Assembly (NCBI RefSeq): GCF_014529625.1
Contig: NZ_CP076039.1
Coordinates: 3,038,001 to 3,102,000, forward strand
Length of the DNA: 64,000 nucleotides
From: Candidatus Pelagisphaera phototrophica
Lineage (GTDB): Bacteria > Verrucomicrobiota > Verrucomicrobiia > Opitutales > Opitutaceae
Direction: 5' to 3'
A program made the translations under genes and the position numbers. Positions 27,322 through 36,294 of this stretch are shown piece by piece. The first letter of the stretch is position 1. Each line of letters begins with the position of its first letter. A model generated the notes under the pieces. That model searched no databases and was not told where the DNA came from. It saw only the letters and a list, made by a program, of their open reading frames with translations.

Positions 27322-28302
27322 TCACTGATCGACTCCCATCAGTTGTTTTGAAACACGCTCGAGCCGGTTTAGGTCCAAATCGCTTCCGTCGTCTGGAAAC
27401 TGAAACTCTCCAAGGTACCAATCTTCAGTAAAAGAAGCATATTCACCTGGTCCAATATCCTCTCTCGGACCAATCGGTTCAATTTCGCAAACGCTGACCT
27501 TGCCCTCTCCCCAGTTATCTACGTACCAAAGAGAGAGTGTCATCCCAACCATTTCCCAATATCTTCTATTTGGATACGTCGGATACTTTTTGATAAAGGC
27601 CAAGTCATCAGGAGTTACATATGCTAACCATCCTACGTGCGAATCAAGTCCAAGCTTGGGAAATCTGGGTGGACCTTTCAACAAGAAGAAGCCATCCCTA
27701 ATTTCGATCTGCGGATCTTCCGGGAGAAATTCGATCGCCTGTTTGTCATTATACATGACGTAACTCTTTGGGTAGGCAGAGTATTTCGAAAGAGGAACCA
27801 CGCAGATCCCTCCTCCTTTACCAAAAGTTCTACTCCAGTGAGACCAATGAACTCGCTCATCGGAAATATTCCTGATCGTCTGGGTAACACGCAAATGCGA
27901 CGATTGAGAATCTAATTTGAACTCGCGTATTAGCTGTACTCCCGTAGCGGGGTGTTCCTGGCTGACAAGAACCGCTGAATATTTTCCAGTGATCCCCCCT
28001 TCCCACTCACCTTCCCAAAGTTCTTTACGTTGGGGAATGACTTTTTCCGGCCCAATGTCACAACGGCCCGGACCCAGTTTGGCAGGGCCCAAGGCGCTTT
28101 TACTCTTCCATGAATAGCTTAAAACCCGACCGCCATAGGATGGAGCAAGCACAACCCTGGTCGTAGCATTTTTTATTTCAATACAGTCATTGAAACCTTC
28201 ATAGTCGATTCTTCCAGTCCCCATAGCCTCAATATTTCCGAAAACAGCGAAGAAAAAGAGCCCAAAACATAATCCATTTAGATGTACTCCAACGTGTCTC
28301 AT
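27322..28302 (-). CDS. Secreted protein, DUF4380/mutarotase-like fold
   Basis: A 326-residue exported protein with an N-terminal hydrophobic segment (LCFGLFFFAVFGNIEAMG). The body opens with the pattern IEIKNATTRVVLAPSYGGRV and continues with VTQTIRNISDERVHWSHWS, a layout resembling DUF4380 and galactose-mutarotase-like proteins, which have a beta-sandwich that binds sugars. Later segments HVGWLAYVTPDDLAFIKKYP and WGEGKVSVCEIEP fit too. I cannot assign a reaction. It is convergent with the preceding gene (15 bases apart). Confidence 0.6.
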   Translation of the reverse strand: MRHVGVHLNGLCFGLFFFAVFGNIEAMGTGRIDYEGFNDCIEIKNATTRVVLAPSYGGRVLSYSWKSKSALGPAKLGPGRCDIGPEKVIPQRKELWEGEWEGGITGKYSAVLVSQEHPATGVQLIREFKLDSQSSHLRVTQTIRNISDERVHWSHWSRTFGKGGGICVVPLSKYSAYPKSYVMYNDKQAIEFLPEDPQIEIRDGFFLLKGPPRFPKLGLDSHVGWLAYVTPDDLAFIKKYPTYPNRRYWEMVGMTLSLWYVDNWGEGKVSVCEIEPIGPREDIGPGEYASFTEDWYLGEFQFPDDGSDLDLNRLERVSKQLMGVDQ

Positions 28303-28536
28303 TTAATTTGCTATGAAGCCTTATCAGAGAGAACTCAAGACATCGGAATTAAAAAGCTCGTCAGGCTTGATCTTTTCCAAATAAGCATGAAATGCAACGC
28401 ACCTGTAACTTCATGGCGGGAAAACCGTCCTTACAAATTACAGAATAAATCTATTTCTCCGTTCACAAACCAAGGTCCAACAACGGTTTGACCCAGCGTC
28501 CAACCACCATCAATTTTTCGGAAAACGTCATTTTAA

Positions 28537-29466
28537 ATGAAATTAAACAATCGTATCGACTCGAAATCCTTCCGTGCGGCAATGCGCTTTGCGATCGCCA
28601 CAGCAGCCACTTTCTTCCTTGCAGGCACAATATTCGCCGCAAAGACGGCCCGCGTCTTCATAGACTCTGAAGCATCTACCACCTACAACGAGGTCAAAGA
28701 AAACGATGGCGGGGCCAAGTACGAGACTTACGTTTTCATAAAGGGAAATTTCTACGTCGGTGATTTCGACGACAAGAGCCTCAGAACTGCTAGCTTTGAG
28801 GAGGTGGCCGCTACGCTTGCAGAAAACATGAAGCAGCGCAATTTCTACCCGTCGTCATCTCCAAGCGAAGGCGATCTACTGATCGTCGTTCACTACGGAA
28901 CGACTAGCGTAGAGCCGGATTTGGAAGAGCTCTTTATGCTCGATTCGACAGATCCCTACGCACAGGGAGAGAGCGATGATACTGGCTATTCAGAAGTGTA
29001 TAGCGACGACTTCGTCGATTTGGCCGATCTGAATGACTTAGACGCCAACAACACAGCCCAGCACCGGCAGACGATGCGGAACAATAGCCTAGGCATCACG
29101 AAGGCATTGAATCGGAGAAACATAACGACGACCGAGGAATTCGACCTCCGAGTCGAGATGCAGGACGAGCGCTATTTCATTATTCTCATGGCGTATGACT
29201 ACGAAAAATTGAGATCGGAAAACGAAAGAGAACTTCTTTGGACGACCCGCTTCAGTGTGCCCTCTATTGGAACAAATTTTGAAGATGCCTACCCCGCCCT
29301 CGCGAGAGCAGCGAGTTCCTACTATGGCACTAGCTTGGAGAAATACGCCAAGACAAACACGCATTTCGGCACTGGCAACGTCGAGATCGGCACGCTCGAA
29401 ACGGTGGCTGTCGAAGAAGACGCCTCTCCAAACCAATCTTCTTCAAAAAAACAACTCAATCGATAG
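28537..29466 (+). CDS. Exported protein of unknown function
   Basis: A 309-residue protein with a signal peptide (FRAAMRFAIATAATFFLAGT, cleaved near IFAAK). The mature part contains an acidic, Asp/Glu/Ser-rich middle (LFMLDSTDPYAQGESDDTGY) and conserved-looking core strands (GDLLIVVHYGTTSVEP, YFIILMAYDYEKL, LLWTTRFSVPSIGTNFEDAY). I do not recognise the family, though similar proteins appear in other Verrucomicrobia. The ATG at 28537 has no Shine-Dalgarno sequence. Remnants of a peptidase gene follow 16 bases later. Confidence 0.6.
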   Translation: MKLNNRIDSKSFRAAMRFAIATAATFFLAGTIFAAKTARVFIDSEASTTYNEVKENDGGAKYETYVFIKGNFYVGDFDDKSLRTASFEEVAATLAENMKQRNFYPSSSPSEGDLLIVVHYGTTSVEPDLEELFMLDSTDPYAQGESDDTGYSEVYSDDFVDLADLNDLDANNTAQHRQTMRNNSLGITKALNRRNITTTEEFDLRVEMQDERYFIILMAYDYEKLRSENERELLWTTRFSVPSIGTNFEDAYPALARAASSYYGTSLEKYAKTNTHFGTGNVEIGTLETVAVEEDASPNQSSSKKQLNR

Positions 29467-29482
29467 CTGTCCCAATTCAAAT

Positions 29483-29987
29483 ATGCCCAATTCAATATTC
29501 AAACCGGGCATTTTGCTCCTAATCACCCTTTTCTTAGCTCTTTCCTCCAAAACGAACGATTCACGTCGTTCTGTTTGAAGCTGAGGAAATTGGAATCTAC
29601 GGAGGCAACTACTTCGTCGAAAAGCACCGCGACGAACTTTTAAAACACATCATTGCCATCGAGGCTGATGCCGGCCAAGGCCCCGTTCACACATTCAACA
29701 TTGGGATCGGCAACCCGCTCGATCCGAGCTTTTCCATTATTCGTAAAGCCCTTGAACCGCTAGGAGTCAAGGCGAGCCGAGCAAAGTCATGGGGCGGTCC
29801 CGACATACCGCCTATGAGCAATGTCGGTGTTCCAGTTGTCGGTTTGGACATGTTCACGCGTGGCTATTCTGATCTTCATCATACCGCAAACGATACAATC
29901 GATAAAATCGTACCCGACCGAATCAACCAAAGTGCGGCCGTTTACGTAACCTTTGCCTACCTGGCATCTGAATTGGGGGACTACTAA
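29483..29987 (+). pseudogene. M28 zinc peptidase remnant with large internal deletion
   Basis: ATG 29483 starts a signal peptide (MPNSIFKPGILLLITLFLAL) that stops at TGA 29576-29578. Overlapping it in another frame, from about 29562 to TAA 29985-29987, is the C-terminal part of an M28 aminopeptidase: VVLFEAEEIGIYGGNYFVEK (catalytic Glu and a zinc-ligand Glu), AIEADAGQG (a zinc ligand region) and GYSDLHHTANDTIDKI (the final His ligand). The first His and the bridging Asp, which lie upstream in the family, are missing. The simplest reading is loss of some 250-300 codons between the signal peptide and the catalytic end, joined out of frame. Confidence 0.8.
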
Positions 29988-30070
29988 AGGGCAGAAAACT
30001 AGTGCCTGTCTTTTCTATCTACCGGCAGCGAAAGCGACTATCGCGAAGGAACGACCCGCCGCAGATCCGA

Positions 30071-30988
30071 TTAATTCGACGGATCGACTATTCCTTTGCC
30101 TCTTAGAAAACACTTTTTATTCTGCCAATCCGGGGCAACCTTCACCGATAGTTTCAGGTCAACGAACTTGCCAAGATCGACTCTTAATTTCTCCCTCGCA
30201 ATCTTTATGACGCGGTTCACCATTTGTCCTTTCTCCCCTATGACAATCGCCTTCTGACTATCCCGCTCGACATAAATAGTCGCCGCGATCTTGATCTTCT
30301 TTTCATTCTCCGCCCAATCGTCGATTTTCACGACTATCTCCTGGGGCAATTCCTGGCGCATCAATTCATTTGCCGCCTCGCGAATGACCTCTTCCGATAT
30401 TTCGCGCTCGATCACATCTGTCAACTGGTCATCCGGGAACAGGAAGGGCCCCTCTGGAAGCGTTTGGCGAAAATGATCCAGAAGAGAATCAATCCCCTCA
30501 CCTGTCATAGCAGAAATCCTGAATACAGATACATCACCCATGATCGCTTGAAAGCTTTCTGCGATCGATACGGCCTGAACTTCACTAGCTGTATCCATTT
30601 TATTAATGACCAGGACGACTGGCTTTTCAGCCCCACGAACAAGTTGAGCGACCCGTCGATCCTCATCACCAAACTCGCGAGTGGCATCGCATAGGCACAA
30701 AATAGTATCGCCGCCATTTACTTCGCCGATGACTGTATTTGCCATCGCTTCATGCATACGGTTTTTAGGGGAATGAACCCCTGGGGTATCAGAAAAGATG
30801 ATTTGGGATTCCTTGTCGCTCAAAATTCCCAACCACCTTTTTCGAGTCGTATTCGGACGGGTAGACACCGCAGTCAAATGGTAGCCGAGAGCTTTGTTAA
30901 TAAATGTTGATTTTCCTACGTTTGGCCGTCCCACAATTGTGACAAACCCAACTCGACCTCTACCAAATTCTATACAATTTTCTTCCAC
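30071..30988 (-). CDS. era: GTPase Era
   Basis: Era is an essential GTPase that binds the 3' end of 16S rRNA and helps assemble the 30S subunit. The 305-residue protein has G1 GRPNVGKSTF near residue 20, G3 FSDTPGVHSP, G4 VINKMDTA and the G5-like RISAMTGEG, followed by a KH RNA-binding domain (about residues 205-290: REISEEVIREAANEL, VIGEKGQMVNRV). Length and order are normal. Translation starts at GTG 30988 (MEENCIEFG...); no ribosome binding site is visible. It stands alone. Confidence 0.95.
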   Translation of the reverse strand: MEENCIEFGRGRVGFVTIVGRPNVGKSTFINKALGYHLTAVSTRPNTTRKRWLGILSDKESQIIFSDTPGVHSPKNRMHEAMANTVIGEVNGGDTILCLCDATREFGDEDRRVAQLVRGAEKPVVLVINKMDTASEVQAVSIAESFQAIMGDVSVFRISAMTGEGIDSLLDHFRQTLPEGPFLFPDDQLTDVIEREISEEVIREAANELMRQELPQEIVVKIDDWAENEKKIKIAATIYVERDSQKAIVIGEKGQMVNRVIKIAREKLRVDLGKFVDLKLSVKVAPDWQNKKCFLRGKGIVDPSN

Positions 30989-30989
30989 T

Positions 30990-31202
30990 TTGAATTTCCC
31001 CTACCAACACGTTAGAACCCTCCCTTGGCAAGTCTATATCTGCGTCGCCTCACGGCAAGAACGAGAACGCTCAGTAGCAGAGCTTATTGACCCTTGGGGG
31101 ATTGATCTCGAACCGTTGGATTTAAGTGCGGAACAAGCACTTCAAAAGCCTAAAGAAATACTCAGATCGAGCCGATTCCTAATCTATGCAACCAAAAGAT
31201 AA
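30990..31202 (+). CDS. Possible small protein upstream of the 126-residue unknown
   Basis: A 70-codon frame from TTG 30990, divergent from era. The product would contain PWQVYICVASRQERERSVAE and ELIDPWGIDLEPLDLSAEQAL with no known motif. Its last 17 bases overlap the ATG of the next frame, the arrangement of coupled genes, which is the main reason to list it. The start region lies within two bases of the era start, which is tight for a divergent pair. Confidence 0.25.
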   Translation: MNFPYQHVRTLPWQVYICVASRQERERSVAELIDPWGIDLEPLDLSAEQALQKPKEILRSSRFLIYATKR

Positions 31203-31566
31203 GCAACGTTTACTCCGAAAATGGGAAAAGCAACGCTCGGCGCTCCAGTCCAAGATCGACGCTATTCTTGCTGAAAAGCACTCCAACGATCCAGCCATAC
31301 AAAGATTTTCGATAGACTGGGATAATGCGGGAATCAATCTTTACAGTTCAGGTTGCGAATCCGCGCCACCCCACAGGAAAAAGAAGCTAATCGATGAGGC
31401 CGCCAAAATGTGCCAGCCAGAGATCACCGAATTGGCCGTACTTGTGGATCGCTCCATTAAGGAGCAGGAAGCGCTGTACCAGAGTCTAATACGCAAACCG
31501 CCCCCTCCCAAATGGCCAGAATGTTTCATCGAAGCCAATCGCTCGCTCGCTGGAATGCGTAACTGA
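31186..31566 (+). CDS. Protein of unknown function (126 residues)
   Basis: A small, basic, soluble protein with no signal peptide. The first third is a predicted charged helix (KDKQRLLRKWEKQRSALQSK), followed by FSIDWDNAGINLYSSGCESA and a proline-rich KPPPPKWPECF segment near the C-terminus. I recognise no domain. Composition and length make a real gene likely. It may be coupled to the short upstream frame. No Shine-Dalgarno sequence precedes the ATG. Confidence 0.5.
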   Translation: MQPKDKQRLLRKWEKQRSALQSKIDAILAEKHSNDPAIQRFSIDWDNAGINLYSSGCESAPPHRKKKLIDEAAKMCQPEITELAVLVDRSIKEQEALYQSLIRKPPPPKWPECFIEANRSLAGMRN

Positions 31567-31642
31567 AATCCGGCCCCCCAAATCGCCAATCCCCTTCAAT
31601 ACTTCATTTTTAATTTCTAACACTTGAGGTCTTTCTCTCCAG

Positions 31643-32377
31643 ATGCCAGATTTTCCCGGCATGGGTCGGTGGGTTAAATCTCGGAGAGTATTGAGTGTTA
31701 CTAGTGCGCTCCTAATGGCATTTGGCTTGCCTCAAGTTGGAGCGGATTCAATCACCGAGCTTCGAACCACTGTCGCAACCCTAACTAGGCAAATTGATGA
31801 GAATCCAGATTCCGCGAGTGCCTACCAGTCGCGCGGCGTTGCGTATTTTGAACTTGGAGAGTTCAAAAAGTCGATTTCCGATTTCGATCGATTTATTCAG
31901 CTCTACCCGAACCAGGAGCCGCATCACTGGCAAAGAGGCATTGCCTACTACTACGCCCACGAATACGAAAAAGGTGTCCAGCAATTCGAGCTTCACAAGT
32001 CCGTCAACCCGAATGATGTCGAAAACGCGGTCTGGCATTTCCTCTGTAAGGCAAAGTTAGAAAACGTCCAAGCAGCAAGGGATTCGCTCATTCCCATCAA
32101 ATTCGATTCGCGAATACCTATGGTCCAGATTTGGGAGCTATTCTCTGGCATCGGAAGTCCCGAGAAAGTCCTCCTCGCGGCTGGCCCAATAGATACCGGT
32201 TCTGGAATCTCCCGCCAAAGACATTGCTATGCCCATCTCTATATTGGGCTTTACCACGAGGCATTGGGTCAATCGGAATTGGTAAAAAAGCACATATCTC
32301 TCGCCGCTAATGAATTTTCGATGCCCAACTATATGGGAATGGTTGCAAGAGTCCATAATCGACTCATCAATCACTGA
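31643..32377 (+). CDS. Exported TPR-repeat protein
   Basis: A 244-residue protein with a signal peptide (VLSVTSALLMAFGLPQVGA). Two to three tetratricopeptide repeats follow: SASAYQSRGVAYFELGEFKK, EPHHWQRGIAYYYAHEYEKG and a later helix pair (CYAHLYIGLYHEALGQSEL). The second half is less regular. TPRs mediate protein contacts, so it is probably a periplasmic scaffold or assembly factor; the partner is unknown. An alternative start at ATG 31661 (MGRWVKSRR) gives a more usual signal peptide length. Confidence 0.7.
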   Translation: MPDFPGMGRWVKSRRVLSVTSALLMAFGLPQVGADSITELRTTVATLTRQIDENPDSASAYQSRGVAYFELGEFKKSISDFDRFIQLYPNQEPHHWQRGIAYYYAHEYEKGVQQFELHKSVNPNDVENAVWHFLCKAKLENVQAARDSLIPIKFDSRIPMVQIWELFSGIGSPEKVLLAAGPIDTGSGISRQRHCYAHLYIGLYHEALGQSELVKKHISLAANEFSMPNYMGMVARVHNRLINH

Positions 32378-32529
32378 TCCGATCATCGCTAAAGTGCATG
32401 AAGTCCGATCAGAATCTTATGAAAGGAGAGCATCTTCATTCACTCTCTCGCAGAGAATGTGTTCAATGACTGAGAGCAATCGATGCCTACTGGTAAGTAA
32501 TGAAGATAATCGCAACCTTTGGGTTTTAA

Positions 32530-33410
32530 GTGGTGTATAACAAGCTAGTAACTGCCAAAGAACGAACTCTTAAAACTGAACTTCCCAACCCTTCCTTCCC
32601 ACAGCATGAAACCCATTACTATTTTTTTCTATCGATCGTCACTGGACTCTCTCTAATCGGATGCAAAAAACCGAGTGCAGTCACCAAAGGTGAAGAGGAT
32701 GACAAAGGAATAGAGGATATCGTAGCCATACCTGTAAAGGTCGCCGCTGCAAAAAGCGGTCCGATTCTCATCCTATCTCGAATTCGACTCGATTTTGGAG
32801 ACTGAAAGCGCCGCCGCCGTAATGGCCGAAGTGGGCTATTCTGTTGAAGCGGGACAGGTCATCGCGCAGCTCGAAAATGAGGAACAAGAAGTTAATGTGC
32901 GATAGTCGCTTTCCCGCTACCAGCACCTTCAGTCGAAATTCAAGTGCACCGAGAATCTGTTCAAATAAAACCTCATCAATCAGCAAGAATACGATACCGA
33001 AGTCTTCGATCCGTGGACGGTCTCGTCGCGGTCGAGACGGAAGACGACATGCAGAGCACGGAAACGAACATCACTCTCGAACGGGAAAAAGCAAATCAAT
33101 ACGGAATTGAGACGCAGATGATTTCGGGTGCAATTTCCTATACCATCCGAGGCAATCAAGTGGGTTACTATTATGACAGCAATGGACGCCGCAATCGTAT
33201 CCGTATATGGTTGGGTAAAAATGATCGGGAAAGTATCAATCATGTCCGTAAATTCCCTTTCGAAGGCTCAGATGGAGCCCTCGTGCCACTCGCTTCACTA
33301 TCCTACGAAAGCGGTGCCAGAGCGATTCGTCGTCAAGACCGGAAAACGGTTATGCGAGTACAGGGAATTGCTACCGAAGAAGACTCCACTGAATTATTGA
33401 AACAGCGTAC
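32530..33410 (+). pseudogene. RND efflux operon remnant (adaptor fused by deletion to permease)
   Basis: The region holds scrambled pieces of a tripartite efflux pump in several frames. First comes an adaptor lipoprotein leader (SIVTGLSLIGCKKPSAVTKG, then DIVAIPVKVAAAKSGPI). Then, after losses, the lipoyl-like segment ESAAAVMAEVGYSVEAGQVI with AQLENEEQEV and a hairpin piece (RYQHLQSKFKCTENLFK, INQQEYDTEVFD). From about 33040 the sequence switches to the periplasmic porter domain of an RND permease (REKANQYGIETQMISGAISY, DGALVPLASLSYESGARAIR, TVMRVQGIATEEDSTELL). Stop codons and frame changes separate the pieces and most of both genes is gone. It ends against the ankyrin gene. Confidence 0.75.
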
Positions 33411-33414
33411 TTTG

Positions 33415-34893
33415 CTAGTTCGCGTAGTTCGTGTGGTTTGGCTTAGGACCAGAAGGTGGTTCAATTCCGTGTCTAGCCATCACCCCAATAATCGCTTCCA
33501 CCGTCTCAAACGAAGGCTTAAAGTTTCCAGGACGGTAACCTTGCGCGATTAGCAAAGGAGTCCGGCCGTCATCATTTTTCGTATTCCAAATATTGATGTC
33601 CGACCCTAATTCATCGAGGTAGTAGACCATTGAGGGGATATTCTTCAGCGCCGCTCCATGCATCGCGGTCTCTCCATTTCTATCTACCGTATTGATATCT
33701 ACTCCCAGAGAAACGATGAGTTTCGTGGCTTTCAAGCATTCGGCTTCATTTCCAGCTTCTTCCTCGGGAGCCCTACTTCCGACGCCCGCCGCCGCTAGAA
33801 ACGCTGTCGTGCCTTGATTGTTTGGAATGTGCGGATCCGCACCGAGCTCTAGGAGCAACTTCATATAGGGAACGTCCGCCCTATCGGAGGCTAGAAAGAA
33901 AGCTGTCGCCCCAAAATCTCTATTCTTGACGCTTCCCTTACCTTTCTCGAGTCGACAATTCACATCAGCCCCTCGGGCGACCAGCTCGCGAATAAACTGT
34001 TCACTGTTGCGTAAGCCAGAGCCGCGCGGTGCAGGATCTCCACTAGCCGATTCTCCGATATCCGGTTTACGTATCCATGTAAGGGCATGCAAAACGGAGT
34101 ATCCTGTGCGAATATCGTTTGGATCTGCTCCCCTGTCTAAAAGCTCAATCGCGAGATCAAAGTGACCATTTTCCGCTGCCAGCATGAGAGGGCTAGTCCC
34201 TGACATGGGAAGCTTCCCGAAGAATCGCTCTGGACTCATCACCGCATTAATGTCCGCTCCTGCATCAAGGAGCATGTGCGTCACTTCATGTTCACCATTT
34301 CGCACAGCGAAAAACAAAGGCGTGTATCCAGAATACTCTAGAGGAGTCGTAAAATCCGCTCCATTTTCGAGAAGTTCGCGGACCACGCTAGCATGCCCCT
34401 CAGCGGCAGCCCACATAACGGCAGTCTGATCACGGCTTTCTTGGGCATCGATCTCGGCTCCCGCATCCAGGAGGGCTTTGACAGCGCCAATCTTTCCGGT
34501 ACGCGATGCGGTCATCAACGCGGTTTCGCCTCCTCTGGCAGAGCTATTCGGATCCGCCCCCGCTTTGAGCAGTCTCGAGACGATCGCTTCATTGCCATTC
34601 AGGCACGCTAAATAAAGAGGGGTGATTCCATATCGATTCTTTATAGTCGAGCTGGCCCCTCGCTCGACCAACTCGTTTACGAGATCGGCCTTGTCATGGT
34701 AAGTCGCCCAATGCAGCGCGCTCATCCCATCAACCTGAGTCGCATTGATGTCCCCTTCCTCAATAATTAAACTCAATGTATCAAAGGCCCCTGCCTCAAC
34801 CGCATCGGCCAGTTTCGAATCTGGTGCGGCCTGCAGCGTGCCCAAGAGAAGAACGAAAACAGAGAGGGAGGTGGGATATGTTTTTATCTTCAT
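33415..34893 (-). CDS. Secreted ankyrin-repeat protein in the DUF1592/DUF1552 operon
   Basis: A 492-residue protein with a signal peptide (MKIKTYPTSLSVFVLLLGTL, cleaved near LQAAPDS). The rest is about ten ankyrin repeats, each built on the GxTPLxxAxxxGxxxxVxxLLxxGADxN pattern; examples are GMSALHWATYHDKADLVNEL, GITPLYLACLNGNEAIVSRL and GYTPLFFAVRNGEHEVTHML. The repeat array suggests a periplasmic or surface binding scaffold. It lies 42 bases downstream of the DUF1552 gene, which itself follows the DUF1592 gene by 12 bases, so all three are probably one transcript. Partner binding to one of the other two products is an inference. Confidence 0.85.
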   Translation of the reverse strand: MKIKTYPTSLSVFVLLLGTLQAAPDSKLADAVEAGAFDTLSLIIEEGDINATQVDGMSALHWATYHDKADLVNELVERGASSTIKNRYGITPLYLACLNGNEAIVSRLLKAGADPNSSARGGETALMTASRTGKIGAVKALLDAGAEIDAQESRDQTAVMWAAAEGHASVVRELLENGADFTTPLEYSGYTPLFFAVRNGEHEVTHMLLDAGADINAVMSPERFFGKLPMSGTSPLMLAAENGHFDLAIELLDRGADPNDIRTGYSVLHALTWIRKPDIGESASGDPAPRGSGLRNSEQFIRELVARGADVNCRLEKGKGSVKNRDFGATAFFLASDRADVPYMKLLLELGADPHIPNNQGTTAFLAAAGVGSRAPEEEAGNEAECLKATKLIVSLGVDINTVDRNGETAMHGAALKNIPSMVYYLDELGSDINIWNTKNDDGRTPLLIAQGYRPGNFKPSFETVEAIIGVMARHGIEPPSGPKPNHTNYAN

Positions 34894-34935
34894 CTCTTAG
34901 TTAGCTCTGCAGTGGGGATTCAACCAAAGATTCGT

Positions 34936-36282
34936 TTAGACCGAAAGCGGTTCAAACAGATCGTTGATCATTCCGTCACTATCGCCAAACGAATCGATTT
35001 TCACCCCAACCTTGTCGAGAAGAGTCAGATGCAAGTTCGCTAAAGGCGTAGGCTTGTCATACCGAATGTGGCGATTTCCCTTCATCCCTCCGGAGGCTCC
35101 ACCCGCAACGATGCAAGGCAGATTCGTGTGATCATGAACATTGGGATTGCCAATACCGCTTCCGTAAAGAATTAGCACATTGTCTAACAATGAGCCGTTA
35201 CCTTCTCGAGTATTCTTCAATTTCTCCAAATATTCCGCAAACAAGGAAACATGAAATGCATTGATCTTAGACATGCGCTCAATCTTATCCGGATTGTCAC
35301 CATGGTGCGAAAGTGGATGGTGCGGATCGGAAACACCGATTTCAGGATACGAGCGATTACTGGTTTCGCGCGCAATTTGAAAAGTGGAAATTCGTGTAAT
35401 GTCACCTTGATACGCCAGTAGTTGGAGATCGAACATTAGACGTGCATGATCCGCATACATCGCTGGAACTCCCATAGGGCGTTCGAGATCTGGCAATGGG
35501 TTGTCTTTCGAATCTAATTCCGCTTTCTGTATTCGTCTTTCAACTTCACGTATGGCGTCCAAATACTCTGTTAAACGTGCTCGGTCACGAACACCCAAGT
35601 CACGCTTCATGCGTTTCATATCTTCTGTTATCGAATCGAGTAGGCTCGCACGCTTCCTCAAAGCCTCCCGTCTTTCCTCAGGAGTCCCGCCTTCACCAAA
35701 AAGGTTTTCAAAAACGATGCGCGGGTGGGCTTCCGCCGGTAGTGGAGTTGTAGGGGAAGACCAAGAAAGATTGTTTTGATACACGCAAGCGTATCCATTG
35801 TCGCACTGGCCAACCGTCTCCATCAAATCCATGGCTAGCTCTAGTGAGGGAAGTTGGGTTTCCTGTCCGATTTGCTTAGCAGCAACTTGGTCCGCAGTAG
35901 TCCCAAGGTAATAGTCTGAACTCTCGGTCACTTTCGCCTTCGCAGCGCTCAAGAACGAAGAATTCGAAGTCGCGTGCGACCCCGGGTAAGCAGGTTTCAA
36001 ATCCATATTCGTCAACACCGTTGTGTGGTCTTTAACGGGAGAGAGTGAATCGAGAATCGGCGAGAGCTTATCGAGCGTGTCGTCGCTCCCAGGCGTCCAT
36101 CTTGATTGGTCACAGCCCATTGGCATGAAAACGTAGCCGAGACGCCGCACCCCGTTGGCTGCCGTTCTCGAGGTAGCAGTGGCGGCAGGAACCATCGCAT
36201 CGAGTAGCGGCAATGCGAACGACGCTCCCACGCCTTTTAGAAAGGTTCTCCGGGGTATATACCTTTTAGTTATGAATTTCAT
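34936..36282 (-). CDS. DUF1552 protein, Tat-exported
   Basis: A 448-residue protein of the DUF1552 family, abundant in Planctomycetes and Verrucomicrobia and nearly always next to a DUF1592 gene. The N-terminus has a twin-arginine signal (YIPRRTFLKGVGASFALPLL), indicating export in a folded state, which often means a cofactor is loaded in the cytoplasm. Visible conserved blocks are YVFMPMGCDQSRWTPG, SNSSFLSAAKAKVTES, the helix RARLTEYLDAIREVERRIQK, and, towards the end, LILYGSGIGNPNVHDHTNLP with His/Asp residues reminiscent of alkaline-phosphatase or DUF1501-like folds. The reaction is unknown. Spacing of 12 bases to the DUF1592 gene indicates an operon. Confidence 0.88.
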   Translation of the reverse strand: MKFITKRYIPRRTFLKGVGASFALPLLDAMVPAATATSRTAANGVRRLGYVFMPMGCDQSRWTPGSDDTLDKLSPILDSLSPVKDHTTVLTNMDLKPAYPGSHATSNSSFLSAAKAKVTESSDYYLGTTADQVAAKQIGQETQLPSLELAMDLMETVGQCDNGYACVYQNNLSWSSPTTPLPAEAHPRIVFENLFGEGGTPEERREALRKRASLLDSITEDMKRMKRDLGVRDRARLTEYLDAIREVERRIQKAELDSKDNPLPDLERPMGVPAMYADHARLMFDLQLLAYQGDITRISTFQIARETSNRSYPEIGVSDPHHPLSHHGDNPDKIERMSKINAFHVSLFAEYLEKLKNTREGNGSLLDNVLILYGSGIGNPNVHDHTNLPCIVAGGASGGMKGNRHIRYDKPTPLANLHLTLLDKVGVKIDSFGDSDGMINDLFEPLSV

Positions 36283-36294
36283 AGTATTTACTCT

